64,000 nt of DNA from SW4 sp042466115 (GCF_042466115.1 NZ_JAXHBQ010000001.1:1302001-1366000); one strand, 5' to 3'; numbered from the stretch's first letter, positions 44,939 through 53,262 are shown. Made by a program: numbers and translations. The notes: generated by a model from the letters alone, not told the origin.

Positions 44939-45962
44939 GCAAATTGTCCTTCGGGCAGTGTGACGGCGCCAAGGTTGCGCGCCTTGTTAAACTCGCCCAT
45001 CCGCGCCAGAACGTCGACTCCCAGTTGCGCGTAAAGGTCCAGCAGATCGACCAGCACCCAGTTTTCGCGGATCAGCCCGTTTTCCACGCGCCAGAAATCA
45101 AGGCTGCGCAGCAGGATTTCGCGCCCTGCGGGGGCGATCCCCATCCAGCCGCCATCTGTCAGGGTAAGCCGCATGTTCGGCCAGCCGGTTTCGCAGACAT
45201 GTTCGCCTTGGGCGAACCAATGGGACATCAGATCGCCCAACGCGTCGAGCTTGCGGTCGGGCATCGCGCGCAGGAAAGGAATCTGGTGCCAGTTGCGAAA
45301 ACCCGCGATGCCCCGCCCCGTGCCAATGCCCGTTGGCCCATACCAGTTGTTGCGTGGATGCCAGTAGGTTTCCAGTTGCATCACCGCCGGATCAGGGTCG
45401 GCAGGGTGCTTGCACAGGTCCGTCAGCATGGCAATCACATGATCCATCGCCGCCGTGCCATCGCCAGCGGCGGTCAGCCCGTCCTGCGTCATCGGCGCGG
45501 GTGTGCAAAGGTATTTGCCCAGTTGCGGTGCCATCGGCCAGGCGTTGGCTTGCACCATCACCTCGGGGATGTCCCATATGATCTGCGCCTCGCTTACCCT
45601 GCCGTCTGTAATGCGGAAAAACTCGTGATAGCGCATGTGGGTCAGGTGGCCGGTGGGCGGAATGCCAAGCCACGGGCGCAGCATCGTGCCCATGTAATTG
45701 CCCATGCAGCCGACCCAATCCTGCCCCTCGGCGTGGTTCCCGACAGCACGATCATATCACGCCGCTCCAGATCGGGCATGGCGTCCAGCAGAGGGGCATA
45801 GAGCGCGTCGTAAATCTGTGTGCCAGTTACAGTGCCAAAGGGATGGCACAGCTTGATCACCGCATCGGGCGCAAAAGTCTGATCGCAGGCCGCTTGCGCA
45901 GCCGTGGGGGTGGCCGTCACCAGCGCGTTCTGAAAAGCTCTCAGAGCGGGATTGCTTGTCAC
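44935..45962 (-). pseudogene. Two-domain NTF2/SnoaL-like protein, copy C, interrupted by a -1 frameshift
   Basis: The first part (MTSNPALRAFQNALVTATPT...DMIVLSGTTP) runs in one frame from the ATG at 45962. From about 45730 the homology continues in another frame (EGQDWVGCMGNYMG...), down to the stop at 44935. The plus strand reads CTCGGCGTGG at 45728-45737; one missing base near 45730 restores a continuous protein of about 342 residues. Both halves are seen: LGIPPTGHLTHMRYHEFFRI and MGIAPAGREILLRSLDFWRV. Starts and ends overlap both neighbours by 4 bp, as in intact operon members. It may be a sequencing error in a G/C run or a real recent loss. Confidence 0.75.
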
Positions 45963-47290
45963 TCGGCCGCCTCGCGATAGGGTGCGCCTTCACCGTAAGG
46001 CACGTTGATCCCGCCGTAACGGCGCACGCGGATGTTGCATTGTTCGGCGTGGCCGACAAACCCTTCCAGCATGCACAGGCGCGATCCGTATTCACCGACC
46101 ATCGTTGCCGCCTCGTCCGTGGTCACGCGCTGATAGCTGTGGGTTTTCAGATACTTGCCAACCCAAAGCCCGCCCGTATAGCGCCCGGCCTTTTTGGTCG
46201 GCAAGGTGTGGTTCGTGCCGATCACCTTGTCGCCATTGGCCACGTTGGTGCGCGCACCCAGGAACAGCGCGCCATAGCAGGTCATGTGTTCAAGGAACCA
46301 ATCGTCGCGGTCGGTCATGACCTGCACATGTTCGGATGCGATATCATCAGCCACCGTCAGCATCTCGTCATAAGTGTCGCAAACGATAACTTCTCCGTAA
46401 TCCTCCCAGGACTTGCTGGCGGTGTCCGCCGTGGGCAGGATTTTCAGGATACGGTCAATCTCGGCCATTGTTGCCTCGGCCAGCCTGCGCGAATTGGTCA
46501 GCAGGACGCAGGGGCTGTTATAGCCGTGCTCGGCCTGCCCCAGCAGATCGGTGGCGCACAGTTCGGCGTCCGCTGCCGTTTCATCGGCGATCACCATGGT
46601 TTCTGTCGGACCTGCGAACAGGTCAATGCCCACACGCCCGAACAACTGACGCTTGGCCTCGGCCACAAAGGCGTTGCCGGGGCCGACAAGCATATGCACC
46701 GGATCAATGGTTTCAGTTCCGATCGCCATGGCACCGATCCCCTGAATGCCACCCAGGACATAAATCTCGTCTGCACCACCCAGATGCATCGCGGCAATCA
46801 CAGCCGGATTGGGTTCGCCCTTGAACGGGGGCGTCGCGGCGATGATCCGTGGCACCTTGGCGACCGAAGCCGTGGCAACAGACATATGCGCCGATGCGAC
46901 CATCGGAAACTTGCCCCCCGGCACATAGCAACCCACCGACTGCACGGGGATATTCTTGTGGCCCAGAAATACGCCAGGCATTGTTTCCACTTCGATATCC
47001 AGCATGGAATCCCGCTGGGCCTGCGCAAACTTGCGCACCTGTGCCTGCGCGAACTTGATATCGGCCATTTCACGGTCGGACACCTTGGCGATGATGCGCT
47101 GGATATCATCGTCAGACAGGCGATAGCTGGGCGGGCTGTAGCTGTCGAACTTTTCGGCCATCTCGCGCACGGCCGCATCGCCCCGCGCCGCGATATCGGC
47201 AAGGGCGGCTTCAACGGTGGCGCGCACCGCACTGTCGTCGGCGGCGCGCTCGGCTTCGGGTTTGCCCCGTTTCAGGTAGGTCACGGTCAT
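45959..47290 (-). CDS. Histidinol dehydrogenase-family enzyme, HpsN-like (sulfopropanediol 3-dehydrogenase type)
   Basis: The 443-residue protein has the zinc-dependent HisD fold with QAEHGYNSP, SEHVQVMTD, D-K-V-I-G-TNHTLPTKKAGRY and a C-terminal EGFVGHAEQCNIRVRRYGG, so the zinc and catalytic residues appear intact. Its N-terminus (MTVTYLKRGKPEAE) and overall pattern resemble HpsN, which oxidises dihydroxypropanesulfonate to sulfolactate. No sulfolactate lyase gene is nearby, so the substrate may be another polyol. It sits between the truncated NTF2 fragment and copy C, with ATGA overlaps on both sides. It is divergent in sequence from the other HisD-like protein at 34634. Confidence 0.85.
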   Translation of the reverse strand: MTVTYLKRGKPEAERAADDSAVRATVEAALADIAARGDAAVREMAEKFDSYSPPSYRLSDDDIQRIIAKVSDREMADIKFAQAQVRKFAQAQRDSMLDIEVETMPGVFLGHKNIPVQSVGCYVPGGKFPMVASAHMSVATASVAKVPRIIAATPPFKGEPNPAVIAAMHLGGADEIYVLGGIQGIGAMAIGTETIDPVHMLVGPGNAFVAEAKRQLFGRVGIDLFAGPTETMVIADETAADAELCATDLLGQAEHGYNSPCVLLTNSRRLAEATMAEIDRILKILPTADTASKSWEDYGEVIVCDTYDEMLTVADDIASEHVQVMTDRDDWFLEHMTCYGALFLGARTNVANGDKVIGTNHTLPTKKAGRYTGGLWVGKYLKTHSYQRVTTDEAATMVGEYGSRLCMLEGFVGHAEQCNIRVRRYGGINVPYGEGAPYREAAE

Positions 47291-47490
47291 ACTGTTTTCC
47301 TCGGGTGTAGGGGCGTATTGCTGCCGTCATCAAAGTGTTCCCAGCCGTGTTCGGTGCAACAGCCCGTATTGCCATTCCAGCGAAACTCCTCGTGGAAATG
47401 GGCGGCCATGTCGTCAGAGTTTTCGGCAAGTGCCGCCTCCATCTGCAAGATGCCCTGACGGGTCGCCTCGGCTTGTTGGGTTGGGGTCAT
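47287..47490 (-). pseudogene. Truncated NTF2/SnoaL-like (ester-cyclase-type) remnant
   Basis: A 67-residue reading frame shows MAAHFHEEFRWNGNTGC, a motif from the start of NTF2-like 'ester cyclase' family proteins, then stops after HFDDGSNTPLHPRKTV. Intact relatives run more than 250 residues further. The frame starts on the stop of the ABC ATPase gene (ATGA) and its end overlaps the start of the HpsN-like gene (ATGA), so the remnant is precisely bounded. It is probably a fossil left by an internal deletion that joined it to the next gene; a small functional peptide cannot be excluded. Confidence 0.55.
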
Positions 47491-48542
47491 GACAGGGCGA
47501 TCCTTTCACCGCTGGCCGTGTCGAACAGATGGCAGATCTCGGCGGGAATCCGGGCGCTTACGACATCACCAATCGCGGCGCGATATTCCTTGTGGGTTTT
47601 GATCGACACCAAAGCACCGCCAAGCCGCCAGGTGATCATCGACGCCTCGCCCAGCAACTCGATCGAATACATCGGCGCGGCAATCTCGCCCCCGCTTTCG
47701 ACAATCTCGGCGTCCTCGGCACGAAACCCAAGGGTGACATTGCCGGACGGACCTGTTGGCAGCCCCTTCACCTCGATGCCTTCGCCCTTGAACACGCCGC
47801 CCGCCAAGGTGCCTGCGACAAGGTTCATCGCGGGCGATCCGATAAAGCTCGCCACAAACGTGTTAGCTGGCATGTCATAAATGTCGGTGGGTGTGCCAAC
47901 CTGCTGGATCTTGCCGGCATTCATCACCACAACACGGTCGGCCAGGGTCATGGCCTCGATCTGGTCATGGGTCACATAGACGGTCGTGGTCTTCAATTTC
48001 GATTGCAGGTTCTTGATCTGCGCGCGCGTGCTGACACGCAGTTTGGCGTCCAGATTGGACAGCGGTTCATCCATCAAAAACACGGTCGGCTTGCGCACAA
48101 TGGCACGGCCCAGCGCCACGCGCTGGCGTTGTCCACCCGACAGATCGGCGGGGCGGCGATCCATGAAATCTTCCAGTTCGACCATCTGCACGGCCTTCAT
48201 CACCATCTCGTGGTGCTGGGCCTTGGGAACCTTGCGCACACGCAGCGGGAAACGGATGTTTTCGTAAACCGACAGGTTCGGATAAAGGCCATAAGACTGG
48301 AACACCATTGAAATGTCGCGGTCCTTGGGATCAAGGTCGTTGACCATCCGGTCCCCCAGCCAGATTTCACCCTCGGTGATGTCCTCAAGCCCTGCGATCA
48401 TCCGCATGGTCGTGGATTTGCCGCAGCCCGACGGCCCCAGCAGCACCAGAAATTCCTGATCCGCAATATCAAGATCAAAGTTTTCGACACCGATGAACGA
48501 TCCCCAGCGCTTGTTGACGTTCTTGAGTTGCAGTCTGGCCAT
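47487..48542 (-). CDS. Carbohydrate-type ABC transporter ATP-binding protein (UgpC/MalK-like)
   Basis: The 351-residue ATPase has Walker A GPSGCGKSTT, signature LSGGQRQRVALGRAI, Walker B VFLMDEPLSNLDAKL, and a C-terminal TOBE-like regulatory domain of the CUT1 family. It energises the two permeases upstream. It follows the MalG-type gene by 11 bp and overlaps the truncated NTF2 fragment downstream. CUT1 transporters import sugars, polyols and glycerol-3-phosphate-like compounds, which fits dehydrogenases acting on hydroxyl groups in the same operon. Confidence 0.92.
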   Translation of the reverse strand: MARLQLKNVNKRWGSFIGVENFDLDIADQEFLVLLGPSGCGKSTTMRMIAGLEDITEGEIWLGDRMVNDLDPKDRDISMVFQSYGLYPNLSVYENIRFPLRVRKVPKAQHHEMVMKAVQMVELEDFMDRRPADLSGGQRQRVALGRAIVRKPTVFLMDEPLSNLDAKLRVSTRAQIKNLQSKLKTTTVYVTHDQIEAMTLADRVVVMNAGKIQQVGTPTDIYDMPANTFVASFIGSPAMNLVAGTLAGGVFKGEGIEVKGLPTGPSGNVTLGFRAEDAEIVESGGEIAAPMYSIELLGEASMITWRLGGALVSIKTHKEYRAAIGDVVSARIPAEICHLFDTASGERIALS

Positions 48543-48553
48543 GTAAAAGCCCC

Positions 48554-49435
48554 CTATCCTTTGACGGCGCCAGCGGTCAGACCGCTCACGATTTGGCGTT
48601 GGAAGAACAAAATCAGCACGAAAAGCGGCACGATCGCCGACACAACAGCAGCGACCGCATACATCACCTTGCCCTCTTCCTGGGTGGACCCAAGAAAACT
48701 GCTGATGCGCGGAATCATCGTCGCGTTTTCCTGCGTCAGCAGCATGGATGTGACGGTGAAGTCGTTATAGGCAAGCAGGAAACTGAACAGCCCCGTTGTC
48801 ACCACACCCGGCCACATGACCGGAATGATCGCAAGCCGGAACGCCTGAAAACGGGTGCAGCCGTCAACCATCGCCGCCTCGTCCAGATCCTTGGGGATGC
48901 TCAGGAAAAAGCTGTGCAGCATCCACAGGGTGAACGGCTGGTTGATCGCCACAAGCACGATAATCGTCGTCGGCAAATAGCCCCAGATGTTCAATTCAAA
49001 GAACGGCAGCAAATAGCCCGACACCAGCGTCACATGCGGCATCGCACGAAACACAAGGGCAGCCATCAACAGCCAGAACGTGTACTTGAAACCGGACCGC
49101 GCCAGCGCATAGCCACCCAAGGTGCCCAGCGTCAGCGAGATGATCACGACCGACACCGTGACGATGGCCGTATTCACCACCGCGCGCCAGAATTCCTGTT
49201 GAATCCACGCGCCCTCGTAACCATCCATCGTGAACGATCCGCCGGTCTGTCGTTGGGTCACGGGCCCGATGATGGCGTTCATCCAGTCGGCGCGGGAAAA
49301 GAAATCCCCCTCGACCTTGAACGACCCCCACATGGTCCACAGAAACGGAAAGGCGGCGACGAAAAGCCAGAACAGCACGAAACCGGTCGACAGCGCGACA
49401 AGCGGGAGTGGCCGTTTATGGAGTTTGTCCGACAT
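48554..49435 (-). CDS. Carbohydrate-type ABC transporter permease (MalG/UgpE-like)
   Basis: The 293-residue inner-membrane protein has about six helices and the EAA loop AAMVDGCTRFQAFRLAIIPVMWPGVVTT that contacts the ATPase. Its first helix is LVALSTGFVLFWLFVAAFPFLW. It is the second permease of the transporter and is 14 bp after the MalF-type gene in the same operon. Substrate specificity is not encoded here in a readable way. Confidence 0.92.
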   Translation of the reverse strand: MSDKLHKRPLPLVALSTGFVLFWLFVAAFPFLWTMWGSFKVEGDFFSRADWMNAIIGPVTQRQTGGSFTMDGYEGAWIQQEFWRAVVNTAIVTVSVVIISLTLGTLGGYALARSGFKYTFWLLMAALVFRAMPHVTLVSGYLLPFFELNIWGYLPTTIIVLVAINQPFTLWMLHSFFLSIPKDLDEAAMVDGCTRFQAFRLAIIPVMWPGVVTTGLFSFLLAYNDFTVTSMLLTQENATMIPRISSFLGSTQEEGKVMYAVAAVVSAIVPLFVLILFFQRQIVSGLTAGAVKG

Positions 49436-49449
49436 GGTCTTGCTCCCCC

Positions 49450-50478
49450 TCAGGACTTGCGGTTGAATTCGCGCCAGTTGCGGCGCAGGACCGGCAACAG
49501 CAGAATGATGACACCGACAATTGTCAGCATGGACGTGGCCGCGGCCGACCCGAACAGCGGCGATTCAGCCGCCCGCAGATCGTTGTAGATCAGGTAACTG
49601 AGCGACGTCGCGCTGGCGGCAGCGGAAAAGCCGATGATCGGTTCAAAGACGCGGAAATTGTCCATCAACTGCATCAGCGCGATAAACGTCACCAGCGGCA
49701 TCAGATAGGGGATGATTACGAAACGGACACGTTCCCAGCGGCTTGCCCCGTCAACCATTGCCGATTCAAGCGTGTCTTGCGGCACGGTTTGCAGCCCCGC
49801 ATAAAACACAACGAACGCAAATGGCGCCGAGTGCCAGACCCCGTAAACAAACAGCGTGACCCAGGTCAGCGTCGGTGACGCCTTGAGCGAAAGCGACGGA
49901 TCGGCGAACAGGTATTGCAGGAACGCCCCGATGATCCCGCGGCTGTCGATCATCCAGAACAACACCAGCGACCCGACCAGCGGTGTCACGATCATCGGCA
50001 ATAGCGAGAAAAAGATCACCGGCCCCTTCAGCATCTTCGGGATCGAATTGACGACCACGGCAATGATGAACCCAAGGACAATCACCAGCGGCGTCACGAT
50101 GAACGTATAGGCCAGCGTAAAGGCCAGCGCCTTGTAGAACGGCAGGTTCATGACGCGCGATCGGATTTCACCAAAGTTTTCACTGGTGGCAACGATCTCG
50201 GTGATTTCATCAACGGCAAGATGTGTTGAATTGGTGTAGGTGCCCAAGCCGTTGAAACGGCCTTGCGGCTGGGTTTCACGCAGCTCGGCCATGGCCTCGA
50301 CGTCGACGCTAAGTTCGGTCGTGCACCCGAACGGGCCACATGTTTCTCCCTCGATCATGATCTGTTCGTGATTGATGAAAAGCGACTGATACCCAACCGA
50401 GAAGATCGGGATGGCGATAAACAGGATCATGGCAAACAAAGAGGGCCAGATGAAGGCCAGGAACGTCTTGTGTGGCAT
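49450..50478 (-). CDS. Carbohydrate-type ABC transporter permease (MalF/UgpA-like)
   Basis: The 342-residue inner-membrane protein begins with a helix typical of MalF/UgpA members (FLAFIWPSLFAMILFIAIPIFSVGY). An extended periplasmic loop holds a CGPFGC pair (residues 47-52), unusual for UgpA-type permeases, which might form a disulfide. The EAA loop is ESAMVDGASRWERVRFVIIPYLMPLV. It follows the binding-protein gene after a 92-bp gap with a strong hairpin that may limit read-through. Confidence 0.9.
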   Translation of the reverse strand: MPHKTFLAFIWPSLFAMILFIAIPIFSVGYQSLFINHEQIMIEGETCGPFGCTTELSVDVEAMAELRETQPQGRFNGLGTYTNSTHLAVDEITEIVATSENFGEIRSRVMNLPFYKALAFTLAYTFIVTPLVIVLGFIIAVVVNSIPKMLKGPVIFFSLLPMIVTPLVGSLVLFWMIDSRGIIGAFLQYLFADPSLSLKASPTLTWVTLFVYGVWHSAPFAFVVFYAGLQTVPQDTLESAMVDGASRWERVRFVIIPYLMPLVTFIALMQLMDNFRVFEPIIGFSAAASATSLSYLIYNDLRAAESPLFGSAAATSMLTIVGVIILLLPVLRRNWREFNRKS

Positions 50479-50542
50479 GACTATCCTCCTGCCTTGCCGT
50501 GGAAAGTGGCAAAGCTGCTATCGCAAAGATCCGGGGGGAAAC

Positions 50543-50561
50543 GGGGGGCCGGCGGCCCCCC
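50543..50561 (-). other. Hairpin between binding-protein and permease genes
   Basis: GGGGGGCC (50543-50550) pairs with GGCCCCCC (50554-50561), an 8-bp all-GC stem with a 3-nt loop, 10 bp after the binding-protein stop. There is no T run. Such elements commonly allow higher expression of the binding protein than of the permeases by stabilising the upstream transcript or by partial termination. Confidence 0.6.
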
Positions 50562-50570
50562 GCGTATCGC

Positions 50571-51803
50571 TTAGTTCAGGTAACCGGCTTCTGTCGCCGC
50601 AGCAGTGTAGGCTGCGGTGATGTCGGCGATTGCCTGTTCGGCGCTTTCGCTGCCTTGCAGGTATTCGGCAAGGTTGTCACCCAATGCGGTGTGCAGCAGA
50701 CCCATGTAGGGCAGCATCGGATAGGGACGCGCACCACCCTGCAGGTCGGCGATCACGCCGTTGGCGGCGCGTGACGGCTCGTAACCTTCGATCAGCCAAA
50801 CGGCTGCATCACGGTTTGCTGCCATCATTTCAGGGGAAATGCCAACCATCATGGCACGGAAGGATGCTTCGGCATCTTCGTCGCTGATGTTCTTGGCAAT
50901 CGTGAACCCGTCCCACCACAGGGCGGCACCCGGCACGTCACCAACCGTTGGCGCTGCGGCAAACTGTGTCGCAGCGGCAATTTCAGGTGCGGGGCTGTCG
51001 TCTGCGATGTAGGCGCCCGCGCGCGACCCCCATGAAATCGACAGCGCCGCTTCGCCGGCTTCCCAAACGGGTTTTTGCGAGTTGCTGTCATAGGTCGCCC
51101 AATCGGCGCTCATGTATTCGGTCATCTGCTTCATCGCCTCAAGAACGGCCATGCCGTTTTCGTTGTCGATGGCCAGTTCAGCCGTGCCGGGCACAAAGAA
51201 ATCATCTCCGGTGCCAAGGTATGTGTTGACGAATTCGGCGGCAATGTTCCAACCGGGCATATAGTTGGACGACAGCGGTGTTTCCATCACACCGTTAGCG
51301 CGAAGGGTTTCCGCAGCAGCGAACAGTTCGGCATAGGTCGTGGGCACTTCGATACCGTTTTCCGCCAGAATGTCTTCGCGGTAGAACAGGTGCTGGGCGT
51401 TGGCCATAAAGGCAATCGCCATGATCTTGCCGTCAACGCGGATCAGCTGGCTTTCGGTCAGTTGCTGACCGTATTCGGCAACCAGATCATCCAGCGGGCG
51501 GATCAGGTCATCATTCAACAGCGGCACAATCGAGTTCGTGGCGACAACCGCAACGGTATATGTTGCCGGATCGGTAGTCAGCGCGGCTACCTGGATGTTC
51601 TTGTGTTCTTCGGTCTGGTTGCGCGTCACCTCGACGACGTCAGTCGCGCAGGTTTCAGCGGCATCGGCAATCACATGCAGCGCCTCAAAGTCGTTGGACA
51701 GAATACGGACCGAGCCCGATTCGATCCCGCAATCCGCCCAGGCAACGCCCGCGGATGCGATCAGCGCACAGGCGGCGACCATAGTTTTTGTGTTGAAAAT
51801 CAT
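50571..51803 (-). CDS. Carbohydrate-type ABC transporter substrate-binding protein
   Basis: The 410-residue extracellular solute-binding protein (family 1 type) has a Sec signal peptide (MIFNTKTMVAACALIASAGVAWA) and mature N-terminus DCGIESGSVRILSNDF. It shows the usual SBP_bac_1 landmarks (YREDILAENGIEVPTTYAELFAAAETL; AALSISWGSRAGAYI; GGARPYP). The start ATG at 51803 has GGGAG upstream; longer frames run into the promoter. It is the first gene of the long minus-strand operon. Its promoter, with operator, is at 51898-51926. The ligand is probably a sugar- or polyol-like compound. Confidence 0.9.
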   Translation of the reverse strand: MIFNTKTMVAACALIASAGVAWADCGIESGSVRILSNDFEALHVIADAAETCATDVVEVTRNQTEEHKNIQVAALTTDPATYTVAVVATNSIVPLLNDDLIRPLDDLVAEYGQQLTESQLIRVDGKIMAIAFMANAQHLFYREDILAENGIEVPTTYAELFAAAETLRANGVMETPLSSNYMPGWNIAAEFVNTYLGTGDDFFVPGTAELAIDNENGMAVLEAMKQMTEYMSADWATYDSNSQKPVWEAGEAALSISWGSRAGAYIADDSPAPEIAAATQFAAAPTVGDVPGAALWWDGFTIAKNISDEDAEASFRAMMVGISPEMMAANRDAAVWLIEGYEPSRAANGVIADLQGGARPYPMLPYMGLLHTALGDNLAEYLQGSESAEQAIADITAAYTAAATEAGYLN

Positions 51804-51897
51804 TCCGGTTTCTCCCGTTGGTGGGCAGCCCTGTTTTGCCGAAAAGGCGCAGGCCACTCTTTGTATGTCGACGTCAGGCAGATTCCGACGCCCCATC

Positions 51898-51926
51898 ACG
51901 TTAGCCACGTTTGAATACGCTTGCAA
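51898..51926 (-). promoter_or_regulatory. Promoter and LacI-type operator of the ABC transporter operon
   Basis: On the minus strand, TTGCAA (51926-51921) as -35 is separated by 17 bp from TAACGT (51903-51898) as -10. The operator, written on the plus strand as TTGAATACGCTTGCAA (51911-51926), overlaps the -35. It differs by one base from the site at 34551-34566. Confidence 0.7.
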
Positions 51927-52043
51927 CAGATTCGTCATGCGCGACGCGATCACCCGTTATCGCCGAAATACTCAATAGAATTTGCTGCATCGCAGCGCAT
52001 AAGTGACACAGGAACGGCCTGATATCTTCCAGTATAAAGATTG

Positions 52044-52059
52044 TTGCAAACGTATGCAT
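52044..52059. promoter_or_regulatory. Third LacI-type operator, upstream of NTF2-like copy D
   Basis: TTGCAAACGTATGCAT, whose reverse complement ATGCATACGTTTGCAA matches the 34551-34566 core at 14 of 16 positions. It lies 49 bp upstream of the ATG at 52108 and about 6 bp after a possible -10 TATAAA (52033-52038). It shares the divergent region with the operator at 51911-51926, so one repressor could act at both by looping. Confidence 0.6.
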
Positions 52060-52107
52060 TTTGTGGCGAAGTTAACCCCGAATCCCCTGACCAAAGAAAG
52101 TCACCCC

Positions 52108-53262
52108 ATGGCTGGCAAAGAAAGCACCCCAAAAGAAACGTCCCGCGGCAAAAGCAAATCGGTCCTGCAATCGGAACGCCGCGATTTCACCGACATGGTC
52201 CCCACCGACCGCGAACGTGTGCAGCCGCTGAAAGGGTTCGACCCGATCTATACCGACATCGTCGACTATATCGTGCGCTGCACCCACCGCATCTGGGACG
52301 AACGCAATGTCGGGCTGATCTACAGCCACTACACCCACAACTGCGTGGTCTATAGCGCGACCGGCACAACCTACACCCGCGAAGAGGTTGTCCAGGGCAC
52401 GATCCAGCGGATGTTCATGCTGCCCGAACGGCGCGGTATGGCCACCCACGTGATCTGGAACGGAAACGAGGATGACGGCTTTTATACCTCGCACCTTGTG
52501 ACCGGTCAGGGGCGTCACACGCAGCCCGGTATCTATGGCAAACCCACAGGACGGTCATTCGTGGCACGCACCATCGCAGACTGCATGATCTACGAAAACA
52601 TGATCTATCGCGAATGGCTGGTCGTGGATTCCATGGCGCAGGTCAAGCAGATCGGGCTTGACCCGCAGGCCTATGCCGAAAACCTTGCCACATCGTATTT
52701 CGACAAGGGGTTGCTGGCCGTCGACATGGGCGAAAACCGCCGCCTGATCGGCCAGTATCCCCCCGAAAGCGAGGCCGATCTTTCCATCGCCAACACCGAC
52801 CTTGAACGCGAGGTTCTGGGCTGGCTGCACGACATTCACAACAAACGCATGTTCGGAAAAATTGATGATGTTTACGCGGCCACCGTGCAATACCACGGCC
52901 CCCTGATGAAGGAACTATACGGGCGCGGGGCCGTCACCCATCAGACCCTCGGTCTCTATTCCGCCATCCCCAACGGGTTCTACATGCCGCAGCACATCTG
53001 CTCGACCCCCTGCGAAGAAGGCGGCACCAAAGTCGCCGTGCGCTGGCTGGTGGAAGGCCACCACCTTGGCTGGGGCGTGTTCGAAGACCTTGGCGCGCCT
53101 ACCGGAAAACGGGTGCAGGTCATGGGCATGTCGCACTTCCACATCAAGGACGGCAAGATCGTCGATGAATGGACCAACTACGATGAAATGTCCGTGCTGA
53201 TGCAAGTCAAGCTCGCGCAAATGGCCGACCGCGACAGCGCCGTCCTGCCCGACGAAGCCTAA
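52108..53262 (+). CDS. Two-domain NTF2/SnoaL-like protein, copy D, with N-terminal extension
   Basis: The 384-residue paralogue of copies A and B has an extra polar, Lys/Arg-rich N-terminus of about 45 residues (MAGKESTPKETSRGKSKSVL) before the FDPIYTDIVDYIVRCTHRIWDE segment that matches their starts. The first-half motif is IYGKPTGRSFVARTIADC and the second is LGAPTGKRVQVMGMSHFH, each followed by the acidic strand (EWLVVD; DEWTNYDE). It is the only intact copy on the plus strand. It diverges from the transporter operon and has its own LacI-type operator. It starts at the ATG at 52108; upstream codons are not conserved. Confidence 0.82.
   Translation: MAGKESTPKETSRGKSKSVLQSERRDFTDMVPTDRERVQPLKGFDPIYTDIVDYIVRCTHRIWDERNVGLIYSHYTHNCVVYSATGTTYTREEVVQGTIQRMFMLPERRGMATHVIWNGNEDDGFYTSHLVTGQGRHTQPGIYGKPTGRSFVARTIADCMIYENMIYREWLVVDSMAQVKQIGLDPQAYAENLATSYFDKGLLAVDMGENRRLIGQYPPESEADLSIANTDLEREVLGWLHDIHNKRMFGKIDDVYAATVQYHGPLMKELYGRGAVTHQTLGLYSAIPNGFYMPQHICSTPCEEGGTKVAVRWLVEGHHLGWGVFEDLGAPTGKRVQVMGMSHFHIKDGKIVDEWTNYDEMSVLMQVKLAQMADRDSAVLPDEA

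Larger units (their letters stand above)
51804..52107. other. 304-bp divergent regulatory region
   Basis: This gap separates the ABC binding-protein gene and NTF2-like copy D. It holds the two operators described separately and promoter elements on the minus strand. No convincing gene is present in it. Confidence 0.6.

Noticed and set aside
45959..47290. Full dihydroxypropanesulfonate pathway around the HpsN-like gene
   Set aside because: No sulfolactate lyase, cysteate lyase or sulfite exporter genes are present within the window, so assigning a sulfonate pathway would go beyond the evidence.
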